DNA from: an uncultured Dorea sp.
Lineage (GTDB): Bacteria > Bacillota > Clostridia > Lachnospirales > Lachnospiraceae
Assembly (NCBI GenBank): GCA_947652615.1
Contig: CANTDX010000019.1
Location: forward strand, 1-56,000
Length of the DNA: 56,000 bases
Reading direction: 5' to 3'
A model generated the notes under the pieces. It had not been told where the DNA came from. It saw nothing but the letters and a program-made list of their open reading frames with translations, and ran no database searches. How positions within the stretch are numbered: position 1 is the first letter of the stretch; each line of letters opens with the position of its first letter. The position numbers and the translations under genes were made by a program. This document shows, one piece after another, positions 1 to 9,645 of the stretch.

Positions 1-288
1 GGAGAGCATAACGGCCGTTTCTTCTGTTCAGAACCCCACTTACATAGTATAGGGGATGTCCTGTGAAGATGCCAGGAATATCGAACATCAGATTTCGACA
101 TCGACAATTTGGAATATTTATGGTAAAATATTCGTGTTGCATTTCGTGTTGCATAGTCCTGTTTTTGGATGCAAAAATGTGTGTGAAGTTGTGATTTATT
201 GTACATAGAAACAATGAAAAAGCCTGGATTTAAGCCGTTTTCGAATATTCATTGAAAATACGCCGTTTCCGCAAAATTATGTTTATCT
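1..288. other. Non-coding terminal part of a probable integrated element
   Basis: No convincing coding frame was found in this stretch. It is AT-rich, contains the tandem 12-bp repeat at 131-154, and carries a partial look-alike of the downstream terminator arm (CATTGAAAATACGCCGT near 250-266, compared with CACTGAAAAAACGCCGT near 309-325). Together with the tmRNA 3' fragment at 289-313 it is best read as the right end of an integrated element. Confidence 0.4.
131..154. repeat. Tandem 12-bp direct repeat (TTCGTGTTGCAT x2)
   Basis: TTCGTGTTGCAT is repeated perfectly at 131-142 and 143-154. It lies about 135 bp inside the proposed attR. Adjacent short direct repeats near an attachment site are typical arm-type binding sites of tyrosine integrases. 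That role is inferred; the repeat itself is read directly. Confidence 0.55.
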
Positions 289-313
289 GGTTCAACTCCC
301 GCCAGGTCCACTG
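289..313 (+). other. tmRNA (ssrA) 3'-end remnant, probable attR
   Basis: The stretch beginning GGTTCAACTCCCGCCAG and continuing to 313 closely resembles the T-arm and acceptor 3' end of tmRNA (the E. coli ssrA end is GGTTCAACTCCCGCCAG followed by CTCCACCA). The bases just upstream (TCTGG) cannot pair with CCCGC to close the T-stem, and no tmRNA body precedes it, so this is a 3'-end fragment rather than a complete gene. A Rho-independent terminator follows at once. The pattern fits the distal attachment site left when an element integrates into the 3' end of ssrA; the intact gene would then lie left of the window. This is an inference. Confidence 0.6.
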
Positions 314-341
314 AAAAAACGCCGTGTTTACGGCGTTTTTT
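314..341 (+). terminator. Bidirectional Rho-independent terminator
   Basis: ACGCCG, a TGTTTA loop and CGGCGT form a GC-rich hairpin flanked by an A-run on the left and a T-run on the right, so it can terminate on both strands. It probably was the tmRNA gene terminator, and it also lies just past the stop of the minus-strand gene ending at 356. Confidence 0.8.
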
Positions 342-355
342 CTATTACGGCGCTA

Positions 356-520
356 TTACAAATCCAAGTCGGTTGTCACAATTCCGAATGATTCGAGTTT
401 TGCTTTTAATATCTTTAATTGATAATTAATTTCTTTTTCGGCATCATTCGATTTTTTTATTCGCTGTAAACTGGTATAACTATCAATTAAGTAATTGAGC
501 ATCTCTTTATCACTTGGCAT
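356..520 (-). CDS. Hypothetical 54-aa protein
   Basis: This small minus-strand gene has product MPSDKEMLNYLIDSY..., predicted mostly helical and charged. The ATG at 520 was chosen because AGGTGAT sits about six bases upstream; a longer frame opening with GTG at 610 exists but has no comparable ribosome site. The helical LNYLIDSYTSLQRI stretch is vaguely reminiscent of small Spo0E-like regulators, but the SxxLD motif of that family is not present, so no function is assigned. It ends at the bidirectional terminator at 314-341. Confidence 0.55.
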   Translation of the reverse strand: MPSDKEMLNYLIDSYTSLQRIKKSNDAEKEINYQLKILKAKLESFGIVTTDLDL

Positions 521-672
521 ATGATCACCTGCTTTCTGGAAATGAAGTTGATGTTTATGTGATGCCTTTATTATATCAATCAGTGATTTAGATGTAAAGA
601 TCAGATCCACATATTTTATATCATTAAAGCATACATTAAGAAAAGGTTATTGGACAAGAGGGTACAGGTCAA

Positions 673-2067
673 TTGAGAGGATTTACCAGAAAGAAACTAT
701 ATAAAAGACATAATTATATGGGATATCAGGCAAGATATGAGAAGTATTTCATCTATGGCATGCTGATCCTTGTCTGTCTTCTGATCATAGGCGGGCTTCT
801 GGCGGCGCTCACACACCGGGAAGAAGGCTTGATCGGAAGGATGCGCCGCCAGGAGCGGAAGAAGGACGCAGATGAGGGAGAGAAAGCCCCCAAGGAGGAA
901 GAAGCTCCGGAGATCGTGATCAATAATCCGAACATACGGGTATTGATCATGACAAATGGGTATGCTAATATCGTTCATCCTTCTGTGGAAATGTCATCGG
1001 CCAGTGGATTCTGTATTACTTTTGGCGATCAGACCCAGGAAGCGGGACCGGAGCAGCCCTTGACATTCGCCCCGGATGATCCCAGATTCCAGAGCGGTCC
1101 TGTCAGGGTCAGCGCCAGGGACGGAGGAGAGATCGCCCTTAACAGCATCCAGAGGGGCTGCGGGACGCCTTCTTATGCCGGAGTGATAGAGCTTCGGACG
1201 ACTGCCGAAGGGATTGCGGTCATCAATGAACTTCCGGTAGAGACATATCTGTGCAGGGTCGTTCCAAGCGAGATGCCATATACCTATGAGCTTGAAGCGC
1301 TGAAAGCGCAGGCGGTATGCGCCAGAAGCTATGCCTATCAGCAGATGCAGAGCTTCGCTTACCCGGAGTATGAGGCGCACGTGAATGACAGTACGGATTA
1401 TCAGGTGTACGGCAATTCTCTGCCCCAGGAGGCGACCAATCAGGCGGTGGCAGAGACAGGAGGGCAGGTGGTCCGCTACCAGGACCGGCTTGTTACAACC
1501 TATTATTATTCGACTTCCTGCGGTAAGACGGCGGGCGTGGAGGCGTGGGGGACAGCGCCCAACGCGGAGAATCAATATCTGCAGTCTGTGGAGGTAAAGG
1601 ATGGAGAAGGGGATTATGAAGCGGGGCTGCCCTGGTATCGCTGGGAGGCGAAGATACCGGCGGCAACATTATCCGGCCTGATCAGCCAGAACACCGGAAC
1701 GAATGTGGGAACACTGCAGAGCGTTGAGGTTACAAGGTCGGGAGCCGGGGGCGTGGCGCTTCAGATCTGTGCAACGGGAGATGCCGGTTCGGTAACTGTG
1801 GATACGGAGAATAAGATCCGAAGGGCTCTTGGCGGCAGCGGTTACGAGATCGTCAATCAAGCGGGGACAGCGGTGGCAAGTACAGCGTTGCTTCCCAGTG
1901 CATTTTTCACGATCCGAAGAGAGGGGGATGTATTTGTCATATCCGGCGGCGGGTTCGGGCATGGTATCGGAATGAGCCAGAACGGAGCCAACGAGATGGC
2001 GAAAAAGGGGAAGAATTACATAGACATACTGACCATGTTTTTCCGAGAGGTATCGGTAGGCGGATAA
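673..2067 (+). CDS. SpoIID/LytB-domain protein (septal peptidoglycan lytic transglycosylase-like)
   Basis: Membrane-anchored protein of 464 residues. A basic N-terminus is followed by one membrane helix at about residues 26-46 and then an acidic/basic linker. The SpoIID domain carries the family block VVPSEMPYTYELEALKAQAV (about 196-215), with the presumed catalytic Glu in SEMP, a YYYSTSCGKT block (about 277-286), and the C-terminal GFGHGIGMSQNGANEMAKKG motif. SpoIID cleaves glycan strands during engulfment of the forespore; paralogues of this type occur in clostridia and this one may not be the sporulation gene itself. The start is TTG at 673 with AGGT close upstream; the later ATG at 718 lacks a ribosome site. 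The Cys in STSCGKT is slightly unusual for the motif. Confidence 0.85.
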   Translation: MRGFTRKKLYKRHNYMGYQARYEKYFIYGMLILVCLLIIGGLLAALTHREEGLIGRMRRQERKKDADEGEKAPKEEEAPEIVINNPNIRVLIMTNGYANIVHPSVEMSSASGFCITFGDQTQEAGPEQPLTFAPDDPRFQSGPVRVSARDGGEIALNSIQRGCGTPSYAGVIELRTTAEGIAVINELPVETYLCRVVPSEMPYTYELEALKAQAVCARSYAYQQMQSFAYPEYEAHVNDSTDYQVYGNSLPQEATNQAVAETGGQVVRYQDRLVTTYYYSTSCGKTAGVEAWGTAPNAENQYLQSVEVKDGEGDYEAGLPWYRWEAKIPAATLSGLISQNTGTNVGTLQSVEVTRSGAGGVALQICATGDAGSVTVDTENKIRRALGGSGYEIVNQAGTAVASTALLPSAFFTIRREGDVFVISGGGFGHGIGMSQNGANEMAKKGKNYIDILTMFFREVSVGG

Positions 2068-2129
2068 GTTAAGATAGACAAATCTGGAAAAATCGGGTAA
2101 AATAAAGGGCAAATATATGGGAGAATGTT

Positions 2130-2975
2130 ATGAAGAGAATAAAGGATATCTATCAGAAGATTATGAACATTACTGCAGATATCGCTGCAGACCATGTAGG
2201 AGCCTATGCCGCACAGTCGGCGTATTTCTTCATGCTGTGTCTGATTCCGATCATTTTGCTTCTGATCACCATGGTGCAGTATACGCCTGTAACGAAGGCA
2301 GATGTGATGACGGCCGTGATCCAGGTGTTTCCGGCATCGGTGGAGAATCTGATCACGTCCATCGTGAATCAGGTCTATAACCAGTCCATGGGGATCATCC
2401 CGGTTACCATTATTGTCGCCATGTGGTCCGCGGGCAAGGGCGTTCTTGCGATGGCGTCTGGGCTGAACTGTATCTATAGCTGCAGAGAGACACGTAATTA
2501 CATTGTTCTTCGGATCAGGTCGACGATCTATACGCTTTTATTTATTGCCGTGATCATTCTGCTGTTAGTGTTGTCCGTTTTCGGTAATACATTGAATCTG
2601 TTTATTGCGAGGCATATACCGTTTCTTAAGAGACTGGCGGACTGGCTGATCGAGACGAGAGCGGTTATCACGCCGACGGTGCTGGTAATATTTTCCCTGA
2701 TGCTTTACAAATTTCTTCCCAACAGGAGAGGGCGGTTTAGAGATCAGCTCCCGGGCGCCATGTTTGCAGCCGTGGGCTGGATGGTCATATCTTGGGTATT
2801 TTCCATATATCTGGATGTATTCAAGGGATTTTCGAGTATGTACGGCAGTCTCACGACCATAGTTTTGATCATGCTGTGGATGTATTTCTGTATGTACTGT
2901 ATTCTGCTGGGCGCGGAGATGAATGTACTCATGGAGGGGAAGATTTTTTGCAGCAGTTCAGTCAGAAATAAATAA
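2130..2975 (+). CDS. YihY/UPF0761-family (BrkB-type) inner membrane protein
   Basis: Polytopic membrane protein of 281 residues, the usual length of the YihY family (formerly mis-called RNase BN). The pattern of about six hydrophobic helices, the N-terminal DIAADHVGAYAAQSAYFF segment (family: hxxxxAaqxAyyxxlSlfP) and the block RGRFRDQLPGAMFAAVGWM near residues 190-212 are typical. The ATG at 2130 follows GGGAG about eight bases away. It lies 62 bases after the SpoIID-like gene and could be co-transcribed. The molecular function of the family is not settled, so none is claimed. Confidence 0.88.
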   Translation: MKRIKDIYQKIMNITADIAADHVGAYAAQSAYFFMLCLIPIILLLITMVQYTPVTKADVMTAVIQVFPASVENLITSIVNQVYNQSMGIIPVTIIVAMWSAGKGVLAMASGLNCIYSCRETRNYIVLRIRSTIYTLLFIAVIILLLVLSVFGNTLNLFIARHIPFLKRLADWLIETRAVITPTVLVIFSLMLYKFLPNRRGRFRDQLPGAMFAAVGWMVISWVFSIYLDVFKGFSSMYGSLTTIVLIMLWMYFCMYCILLGAEMNVLMEGKIFCSSSVRNK

Positions 2976-2990
2976 GTGCAGAATAATGTC

Positions 2991-3018
2991 TTGACATCAT
3001 CCGTTCTTGTGCTATAAT
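2991..3018 (+). promoter_or_regulatory. Sigma-A promoter of the pheST T-box
   Basis: TTGACA (2991-2996) and TATAAT (3013-3018) are both consensus hexamers separated by 16 bases, directly upstream of the T-box leader. Confidence 0.85.
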
Positions 3019-3024
3019 TTTAGA

Positions 3025-3355
3025 GAATAATAGTTGAGTAAAGGCTATGACCGTGCAGTAGAGATCCATTTTCCGACAGAGAAGGAAGATCATTGGGCTG
3101 GAAGTCTTCCCGGGTTCAGGTGGTGATCGAATTTCCCACGCGAGCTGCATTTTTGAAATCCTGATATATTGTATTAGTGATAAGTAGGAGATGCCGTAGG
3201 GGTTACCCCCAGGATGCACGTTACGCATGAATGAGTGCCCGCATGACAGGCGGCTGTATTCGAAGGTCCAAGTGGTCTTTGGTGAGCGTCTGAGGCGGGA
3301 ATCAGGGTGGTATCACGGGTAATTGCTCGTCCCTTTGCAGGGGATGAGTTTTTTT
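3025..3355 (+). promoter_or_regulatory. T-box leader (tRNA-Phe sensing) of pheS-pheT
   Basis: A leader of about 330 nt precedes pheS. The diagnostic T-box sequence AGGGTGGTATCACG is at 3304-3317; its TGGT pairs with an uncharged NCCA end whose discriminator base is A, as in tRNA-Phe. A terminator hairpin CTCGTCCC / GGGATGAG (3326-3348) with a T-run follows. Stem I landmarks (AGTAGAGATCC near 3057, GAGAAGGAAG near 3078) are visible. The probable specifier is the TTC at 3133-3135 in GATCGAATTTCCCACG, a Phe codon. When tRNA-Phe is uncharged the antiterminator forms and pheST is read through. The exact specifier frame is inferred from the gene downstream. Confidence 0.9.
3326..3355 (+). terminator. 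T-box conditional terminator
   Basis: The 8-bp stem CTCGTCCC/GGGATGAG (with one G-T pair), a 7-base loop and seven Ts form an intrinsic terminator. Its 5' arm follows the T-box sequence, as expected for the terminator/antiterminator switch. Confidence 0.85.
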
Positions 3356-3397
3356 ATGTCAAAAATCTTGTAAGAGAGTAGGAAAGGAAGAGAAGCG

Positions 3398-4417
3398 ATG
3401 AAAGAAAAACTGCAGAGCATCAGGGATGAAGCGTTGAGAGCGATTGAAGCCGCTGATGTGCCGGAGAAGTTAAATGATGTGCGTGTAAGATTCTTAGGCA
3501 AGAAGGGGGAGCTTACCGCAGTATTAAAGGGAATGAAGGATGTTGCGCCGGAAGAGAGGCCAAAAGTTGGGCAGTTGGTCAATGAGACAAGGGCGGCCAT
3601 CGAGAACATTCTGGAAGAGAGCAAGGCGAAGATGGAGCGCGCCATCCGCGAAGAGCGGATGAAGCAGGAAGTGATCGATGTTACGCTTCCGTCCAAGAAG
3701 AATATGGTCGGGCACCGTCATCCCAATACGATCGCCTTAGAAGAGGTCGAGAGGATCTTCATTGGGATGGGTTATGAAGTGGTAGAAGGCCCGGAGGTGG
3801 AGTATGACCTGTATAATTTCGAGAAGCTTAACATTCCGGACGGACATCCGGCGAAGGATGAACAGGATACCTTCTATATCAACAAAGAGATCGTCCTGCG
3901 CACCCAGACCTCTCCGGTTCAGGCGCGTGTGATGGAGCAGGGGAAGCTGCCGATCCGCATGATCGCGCCGGGACGTGTATTCCGTTCCGACGAAGTGGAT
4001 GCGACCCATTCACCGTCCTTCCATCAGATTGAAGGGCTGGTAATCGACAAGAATATTTCCTTTGCAGACCTGAAAGGAACATTGGAAGTATTTGCCAAGG
4101 AGCTGTTCGGACCGGAGACGAAGACGAAGTTTAGGCCCCATCATTTCCCATTTACCGAACCGAGCGCGGAGGTGGATGTAACATGTTTCAAGTGCGGCGG
4201 GAAAGGCTGCCGTTTCTGTAAAGGATCAGGCTGGATCGAGATCCTTGGATGCGGTATGGTACATCCGCATGTATTGGAGATGTGCGGGATCGACCCGAAT
4301 GAATACACAGGATTTGCATTCGGCGTGGGATTGGAACGTATTGCGCTGTTGAAATATGAGATTGACGATATGAGATTATTGTACGAGAATGATATCAGAT
4401 TTTTGAAGCAGTTTTAG
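3398..4417 (+). CDS. pheS: Phenylalanine--tRNA ligase alpha subunit
   Basis: Catalytic subunit (339 aa) of the alpha2-beta2 class II synthetase that charges tRNA-Phe in the cytoplasm. It has the N-terminal coiled-coil arm (residues 1-85), the motif region [18 protein letters not shown], motif 2 around [24 protein letters not shown] (about 189-212), and motif 3 in [18 protein letters not shown] (about 304-321). The length is standard for bacterial PheS. The ATG is preceded by AGGAAAGGAAGAGAAG. It is controlled by the T-box just upstream and followed 14 bases later by phe[19 protein letters not shown] zinc-ribbon-like loop at about 264-280 is a feature of many PheS proteins. Confidence 0.97.
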   Translation: MKEKLQSIRDEALRAIEAADVPEKLNDVRVRFLGKKGELTAVLKGMKDVAPEERPKVGQLVNETRAAIENILEESKAKMERAIREERMKQEVIDVTLPSKKNMVGHRHPNTIALEEVERIFIGMGYEVVEGPEVEYDLYNFEKLNIPDGHPAKDEQDTFYINKEIVLRTQTSPVQARVMEQGKLPIRMIAPGRVFRSDEVDATHSPSFHQIEGLVIDKNISFADLKGTLEVFAKELFGPETKTKFRPHHFPFTEPSAEVDVTCFKCGGKGCRFCKGSGWIEILGCGMVHPHVLEMCGIDPNEYTGFAFGVGLERIALLKYEIDDMRLLYENDIRFLKQF

Positions 4418-4431
4418 AAAGGGGTAGAGGG

Positions 4432-6852
4432 ATGAATACATCATTATCATGGATAAAAGCGTATGTTCCGGAGCTTGATGTCACCGCGCAGGAATACACA
4501 GATGCAATGACATTATCCGGAACGAAGGTAGAAGGATATGAGGTTTTGGATGCGGATCTTGATAAGATCGTGATCGGTCAGATCGACAAGATCGAGAAGC
4601 ATCCGGATGCGGATAAATTAATTGTCTGCCAGGTGAATGTGGGAAATGAGTCTGTGCAGATCGTGACGGGCGCCAAGAACGTACATGAGGGCGACAAGGT
4701 GCCGGTCGTGCTGGACGGCGGCCGTGTGGCAGGCGGCCATGAGCCGGGAAGCCGTGTAGCGGGCGGTGTTAAGATCAAGAAGGGGAAGCTTCGCGGTATT
4801 GAGAGCCAGGGTATGATGTGCTCGATCGAGGAGCTGGGATCAAACCGCGATATGTACCCAGAGGCGCCGGAAGAGGGAATCTATATCTTCCCGGACGATG
4901 CAGAGGTGGGCGCCGGCGCCGTAGAGGCGTTAGGATTGGATGACGTGGTATTCGAATACGAGGTTACGTCGAACCGTGTAGATTGCTTCAGCGTGGTGGG
5001 AATCGCAAGGGAGGCAGCCGCAACCTTCAGGAAGGAATTCCATCCGCCGGTTGTGACGAAGACCGGCAATTCGGAGGATGTTAATGATTACATCAAGGTA
5101 ACGGTGAAGGATCCCGATCTCTGTCCAAGGTATTGTGCAAGAGTGGTCAAGAATATTAAGATCGGTCCGTCTCCGAAATGGATGCAGAGGCGTCTGGCGT
5201 CGGTGGGCATCCGTCCGATCAACAACCTGGTTGATATCACTAATTATGTGATGGAAGAGTACGGGCAGCCAATGCATGCTTACGACCTGGATACTATTGT
5301 AGAGCGTGAGATCATCGTACGCACGGCGGCAAAAGGCGAGAAGTTCACGACTCTGGACGGGCAGGAGCGCGAGATGGATGAATCTGTACTGATGATCTGT
5401 GACGGCAGGAAATCCATCGGTATCGCTGGAATCATGGGCGGTGAAAATTCCATGATCACGGATGATGTAAGCACCATGCTTTTTGAGGCGGCTTGCTTTG
5501 ACGGAACCAATATCCGCAGATCCAGCAAGAAGATCGGGCTTCGTACAGATGCTTCCGGGAAGTTTGAGAAAGGTCTGGATCCAAACAATGCTCAGGCTGC
5601 GATCGATCGTGCCTGCCAGTTGGTAGAGGAATTGGGAGCCGGTGAAGTAGTAGGCGGTATGGCAGATGTGTACGCCAAGAAGAAGGAGCCGGTAAGAGTT
5701 CCGTTTGACGCAGATGAGATCAACAGCCTTCTTGGAACCAATATTTCCAAAGAAGAGATGTTAGGATATTTTGAGATGATCGGCCTTTCCTACGACGAGG
5801 CGGCCAATGAGGTGATCGCGCCGACTTTCCGTCATGATCTGTTCCGTATTGCCGATCTGGCGGAAGAGGTGGCAAGATTCTATGGCTATGACAATATCCC
5901 GACTACGCTTCCAAGGGGCGAGGCCACAACCGGCAAATTATCCTTCAAGCTCCGTGTGGAGGAGGTTGCCCGTGATATTGCGGAATTCTGCGGATTCAGC
6001 CAGGGCATGACTTATTCCTTCGAGAGCCCGAAGGTGTTCGATAAGCTTAAGCTTCCCGAGGATTCACCGCTTCGAAGGACCGTGGAGATCATGAATCCGT
6101 TAGGTGAGGATTACAGTATAATGCGTACCACATCCCTGAATGGTATGCTGACTTCACTGGCAACTAATTATAATAGAAGAAATAAGAACGTAAGGCTGTA
6201 TGAGCTGGGAAATATTTATCTTCCAGGGACGCTGCCGCTTACCGAGCTTCCAGAGGAGAGGATGCAGTTCACGCTTGGAATGTATGGAGAAGGAGATTTC
6301 TTCAGCATGAAGGGTGTGATAGAAGAATTCTTTGAGAAGATCGGAATGCATAAGAAAGAAACTTACGATCCAAATGCCGGGAAACCATATCTTCATCCGG
6401 GCCGTCAGGCGAATATCATCTATGATGGAACGGTTGTCGGATACTTAGGAGAGGTGCACCCGGACGTTGCAGATATCTATGGGATTGGGACTAAGGCCTA
6501 TGTGGCAGTGCTTGATATGCCTGAGATCACAGAGAGAGCGTCATTTGACAGGAAATACACTGGAATCGCAAGATTCCCGGCAGTAACACGCGATATCAGT
6601 ATGGTGATGCCCAAAGAGATTCTGGCGGGCCAGGTAGAAGAGGTGATCGAGAAGAAGGGCGGCGCATATCTGGAGAGTTATGCACTATTTGACATCTATG
6701 AAGGCTCTCAGATCAAGGACGGATATAAGTCTGTGGCGTATTCTATCGTGTTCCGCGCGAAGGATAAGACACTTGAGGATGCCGAGGTAACAGAGGCCAT
6801 GGGCCGGATATTGAAGGCATTAGAGGGCATGGGTATTGAACTGCGTAAATAG
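4432..6852 (+). CDS. pheT: Phenylalanine--tRNA ligase beta subunit
   Basis: Beta subunit of 806 aa, full length for the bacterial form. The N-terminal EMAP/OB tRNA-binding domain is recognisable (KIEKHPDADKLIVCQVNVG, about 55-73). It is followed by the B3/B4 editing region (RYCARVVKNIKIGPSPKWMQ, about 228-247; GMMCSIEELG earlier), the B5 domain, the catalytic-like core and the C-terminal ferredoxin-fold anticodon-binding domain (IARFPAVTRDISMVMPKEI, about 712-730). The B3/B4 domain clears misacylated Tyr-tRNA-Phe. The start ATG follows GAAAGGGGTAGAGGG. It is co-transcribed with pheS under the T-box. Confidence 0.97.
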   Translation: MNTSLSWIKAYVPELDVTAQEYTDAMTLSGTKVEGYEVLDADLDKIVIGQIDKIEKHPDADKLIVCQVNVGNESVQIVTGAKNVHEGDKVPVVLDGGRVAGGHEPGSRVAGGVKIKKGKLRGIESQGMMCSIEELGSNRDMYPEAPEEGIYIFPDDAEVGAGAVEALGLDDVVFEYEVTSNRVDCFSVVGIAREAAATFRKEFHPPVVTKTGNSEDVNDYIKVTVKDPDLCPRYCARVVKNIKIGPSPKWMQRRLASVGIRPINNLVDITNYVMEEYGQPMHAYDLDTIVEREIIVRTAAKGEKFTTLDGQEREMDESVLMICDGRKSIGIAGIMGGENSMITDDVSTMLFEAACFDGTNIRRSSKKIGLRTDASGKFEKGLDPNNAQAAIDRACQLVEELGAGEVVGGMADVYAKKKEPVRVPFDADEINSLLGTNISKEEMLGYFEMIGLSYDEAANEVIAPTFRHDLFRIADLAEEVARFYGYDNIPTTLPRGEATTGKLSFKLRVEEVARDIAEFCGFSQGMTYSFESPKVFDKLKLPEDSPLRRTVEIMNPLGEDYSIMRTTSLNGMLTSLATNYNRRNKNVRLYELGNIYLPGTLPLTELPEERMQFTLGMYGEGDFFSMKGVIEEFFEKIGMHKKETYDPNAGKPYLHPGRQANIIYDGTVVGYLGEVHPDVADIYGIGTKAYVAVLDMPEITERASFDRKYTGIARFPAVTRDISMVMPKEILAGQVEEVIEKKGGAYLESYALFDIYEGSQIKDGYKSVAYSIVFRAKDKTLEDAEVTEAMGRILKALEGMGIELRK

Positions 6853-6876
6853 GTCTATAAGAAATGGAGATAGGTC

Positions 6877-7854
6877 ATGAATAAAAAACAGATAGGCGGG
6901 CTGATCATAGCTGCCGTGTTATTTATTGCCGTAGGAGTGTCCAGTGTACTGACGAATACATTTTCGGAAAGGATGCTGGCAGACAGTATGGAGCAGATCC
7001 TGACAGACAGTGTTGGGTTCGACCCTCCGAGTGATGATTATATCGCGGTCGTAAGGGTGGAAGGAACGATTCAGGAACAGACGGCGGCGGGAATGTTCGA
7101 TGTGCCGGTGGGATATCAGCACATTACGACGCTGGATTATATTGATAATCTCATGGGCGACGGTAATAACCAGGGAATCCTGCTGTATGTGGATTCTCCC
7201 GGCGGAACAGTGTATGAATCAGAAGAATTGTATCTGAAGCTTAAGGAATATAAGGAGCAGACCGGCCGTCCGGTCTGGGATTATATGGCGCATTATGCGG
7301 CGTCCGGCGGATATTTGATCTCCATGGCGGCAGATAAGATCTATGCAAATCCGAATACCACGACCGGTTCCATCGGCGTTATCATGTCGGGATTTGATAT
7401 GACCGGCTTGTATGAGAAGCTGGGTATTCGTTATGTCAGCATCACCAGCGGAGATTTCAAAGACAGTTCTAAGATGACGGATGAGCAGATTGCGGTCTAT
7501 CAGGAACAGGTGGATGAGTATTATAACAAATTTGTCGGAATCGTGGCAGAAGGACGCGGTATGGCCGAGGAAGATGTGAAGACTCTTGCGGATGGGCGTG
7601 TCTACACAGCGAATCAGGCTTTGGAAAATGGATTGGTGGACGAGATCAGCCTGTACGAGGATATGACGGCGGCTATGAGCAGCGAGCTTGGGGCTTATGA
7701 ATTCTATGAGCCGGAAAGTGAGATTTCCTTTTTCTCATCTTTGTTTGCGAAGGTGGAGAGCGTGATTCCAAAGTCAGAGGCTCAGATCTTGACAGAGACC
7801 GCGGCAGATATGGAAAGCGGGGTGCCGATGTACTATGCAGAACAATTTCGTTAA
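6877..7854 (+). CDS. sppA: Signal peptide peptidase SppA (S49 family)
   Basis: Membrane serine protease of 325 aa with one N-terminal membrane helix (residues 6-27), the Bacillus-type short form. The Ser/Lys dyad is visible: Ser143 in HYAASGGYLIS and Lys195 in SGDFKDSSK, a spacing of 52 residues as in B. subtilis SppA. The preceding block GILLYVDSPGGTVYES and the following NTTTGSIGVIM are family signatures. It degrades signal peptides left in the membrane after secretion and in B. subtilis also contributes to lantibiotic tolerance. It lies 24 bases after pheT and overlaps the next gene by 20 bases, so translation is probably coupled. Confidence 0.93.
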   Translation: MNKKQIGGLIIAAVLFIAVGVSSVLTNTFSERMLADSMEQILTDSVGFDPPSDDYIAVVRVEGTIQEQTAAGMFDVPVGYQHITTLDYIDNLMGDGNNQGILLYVDSPGGTVYESEELYLKLKEYKEQTGRPVWDYMAHYAASGGYLISMAADKIYANPNTTTGSIGVIMSGFDMTGLYEKLGIRYVSITSGDFKDSSKMTDEQIAVYQEQVDEYYNKFVGIVAEGRGMAEEDVKTLADGRVYTANQALENGLVDEISLYEDMTAAMSSELGAYEFYEPESEISFFSSLFAKVESVIPKSEAQILTETAADMESGVPMYYAEQFR

Positions 7855-8569
7855 CCGCGGCAGGCAGGAGATCGAATATGCAGGCTTCTGGGTGCGTCTT
7901 GCGGCATACTGTATCGACAGCGCGATTGTCTGGGCAGGTCTGTTGTTTGTAAAGCTTGCAATGGGGATATTCTCCGTATCGGGCGTCGGTATACTTGAAG
8001 CGCATCTGCTTTTCCGGTATTCCGCAAGGGATATCATCTTGTATGTGTTTGAGGTGTTGTATTTTATCCTGCTTACCTATGGAACAGGGACGACTCCGGG
8101 GAAGAGGCTTCTGAATCTCCGTGTGGTCAATGCGGATCTAAGTCCCGGGCTGTCCCTGGTCGATGTAGTGTACCGGGAGACGGTGGGAAGATTCTTATGC
8201 GGCCTGTCTGTCGGGATCGGATATATCATGGCGGGCGTTGACCGTGAGAAAAGAGGGCTTCATGATATGATCTGTGATACGAGGGTCGTCTATGCGAAGA
8301 AGATCAAGGTGGTGCCGAAGTATGAGCCGCCAAGATATGTGCCGCCGGTTCCGGGGCCGGGACCAGGACCGGTACCGATGCCTCCGTACGGCAGACCGCC
8401 GCAGGGCGGAGCGCCGGGGCCGGAGGGAAGGTATGCAGTCCCGCCGCAGGGCGGAGCTCTGGACTCGGACGGAAGGTATGCAGGTCCCCCGCAGGCAGGC
8501 CCTCAGGAGAAGGCCGGAATGCAGGATCAGAGCGGCGTCTGGGAGGACAAATCAGAATTGAAAGATTAG
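7835..8569 (+). CDS. RDD-family membrane protein with Pro/Gly-rich tail
   Basis: This 244-aa protein begins inside the end of sppA. Residues 15-155 form an RDD domain: [17 protein letters not shown] (first helix with the Arg and Asp of the RDD signature), [18 protein letters not shown] after the second helix pair, and [17 protein letters not shown] at the end. From about residue 165 the sequence becomes low complexity, with repeats of the type PPQGGAxxxxGRYAxPPQ, followed by a charged end. RDD proteins have been linked to small-molecule or sodium transport, but the role here is unknown. The tail is cytoplasmic if topology follows the usual model. It may share an operon with sppA and queA. Confidence 0.85.
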   Translation: MQNNFVNRGRQEIEYAGFWVRLAAYCIDSAIVWAGLLFVKLAMGIFSVSGVGILEAHLLFRYSARDIILYVFEVLYFILLTYGTGTTPGKRLLNLRVVNADLSPGLSLVDVVYRETVGRFLCGLSVGIGYIMAGVDREKRGLHDMICDTRVVYAKKIKVVPKYEPPRYVPPVPGPGPGPVPMPPYGRPPQGGAPGPEGRYAVPPQGGALDSDGRYAGPPQAGPQEKAGMQDQSGVWEDKSELKD

Positions 8570-8585
8570 AGAAGGGATTCATATA

Positions 8586-9611
8586 ATGAGACGACAGGAT
8601 TTTTATTATGAATTGCCGGAAGAACTGATCGCACAGGATCCGTTAGAGGATCGTTCCAGCTCCAGACTTCTTGTACTTGACAAGGAGTCTGGAGTTGTTT
8701 CACATCATGTGTTCAGGGAGATTACCGGGTATCTGACGGAAGGCGACTGTCTGGTCATCAATGATACGAAGGTTCTGCCGGCAAGACTGATTGGGGCCAA
8801 AGAAGGAACCAATGCGAAGATAGAGATACTTTTGCTGAAACGCAGAGAGAATAGTATATGGGAGACATTAGTAAAACCGGGGAAAAAGGCGAAGATCGGA
8901 ACGAAGATCCATTTCGGGGACGGCATTCTCACAGGAGAAGTTGTTGACGTTGTAGAAGAGGGGAATCGTCTGATTCAATTTACGTATGAGGGAATTTTTG
9001 AGGAAATATTGGATCAGCTTGGCCAGATGCCGCTGCCGCCGTATATTACACATCAATTGGAGGACAAGAACCGTTATCAGACCGTCTATGCGGCGCATAC
9101 AGGTTCGGCGGCGGCGCCGACGGCGGGGCTTCATTTTACACCGGAATTACTTAAGAATATTGAAGAGCGGGGAGTGGATATTGCGAAGGTGACGCTCCAT
9201 GTGGGGCTTGGGACGTTTCGGCCGGTCAAGGTAGATGAGATCACGGATCATCATATGCACTCGGAATTCTATCAGATAGATGAAGAGGCAGCAGCTAAGA
9301 TCAACCGTGCGAAAGAGAATGGGAAACGGGTGATCTGTGTCGGGACGACGAGCTGCCGGACGGTTGAATCTGCGGCGGATGAGAAGGGGAGACTTCGGGC
9401 ATGCAGCGGGTGGACGGAGATCTTCATCTATCCAGGATATCGGTTCAAGGTATTAGATTGCCTGATTACTAATTTTCATCTGCCGGAATCGACGCTGATC
9501 ATGCTGGTATCCGCGCTGGCAGGCCGTGAGAATGTACTGGCGGCTTACGAGGAAGCGGTGAAGGAACGGTATCGGTTCTTCTCGTTTGGGGATGCGATGC
9601 TTGTGATTTAA
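8586..9611 (+). CDS. queA: S-adenosylmethionine:tRNA ribosyltransferase-isomerase
   Basis: QueA transfers and isomerises the ribosyl moiety of SAM onto 7-aminomethyl-7-deazaguanine in tRNA, giving epoxyqueuosine. At 341 aa it is the normal length. Family blocks seen are the start [34 protein letters not shown] (about 58-71), [19 protein letters not shown] (about 171-189), [20 protein letters not shown] (about 205-224), and the C-terminal [20 protein letters not shown] (about 293-312). It starts 17 bases after the RDD gene behind GAGAAGGGATTC. tgt often follows queA but does not here. Confidence 0.96.
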   Translation: MRRQDFYYELPEELIAQDPLEDRSSSRLLVLDKESGVVSHHVFREITGYLTEGDCLVINDTKVLPARLIGAKEGTNAKIEILLLKRRENSIWETLVKPGKKAKIGTKIHFGDGILTGEVVDVVEEGNRLIQFTYEGIFEEILDQLGQMPLPPYITHQLEDKNRYQTVYAAHTGSAAAPTAGLHFTPELLKNIEERGVDIAKVTLHVGLGTFRPVKVDEITDHHMHSEFYQIDEEAAAKINRAKENGKRVICVGTTSCRTVESAADEKGRLRACSGWTEIFIYPGYRFKVLDCLITNFHLPESTLIMLVSALAGRENVLAAYEEAVKERYRFFSFGDAMLVI

Positions 9612-9645
9612 CACCGTTAAAAGAAAGGAAAAGAATTAAAAAGTA

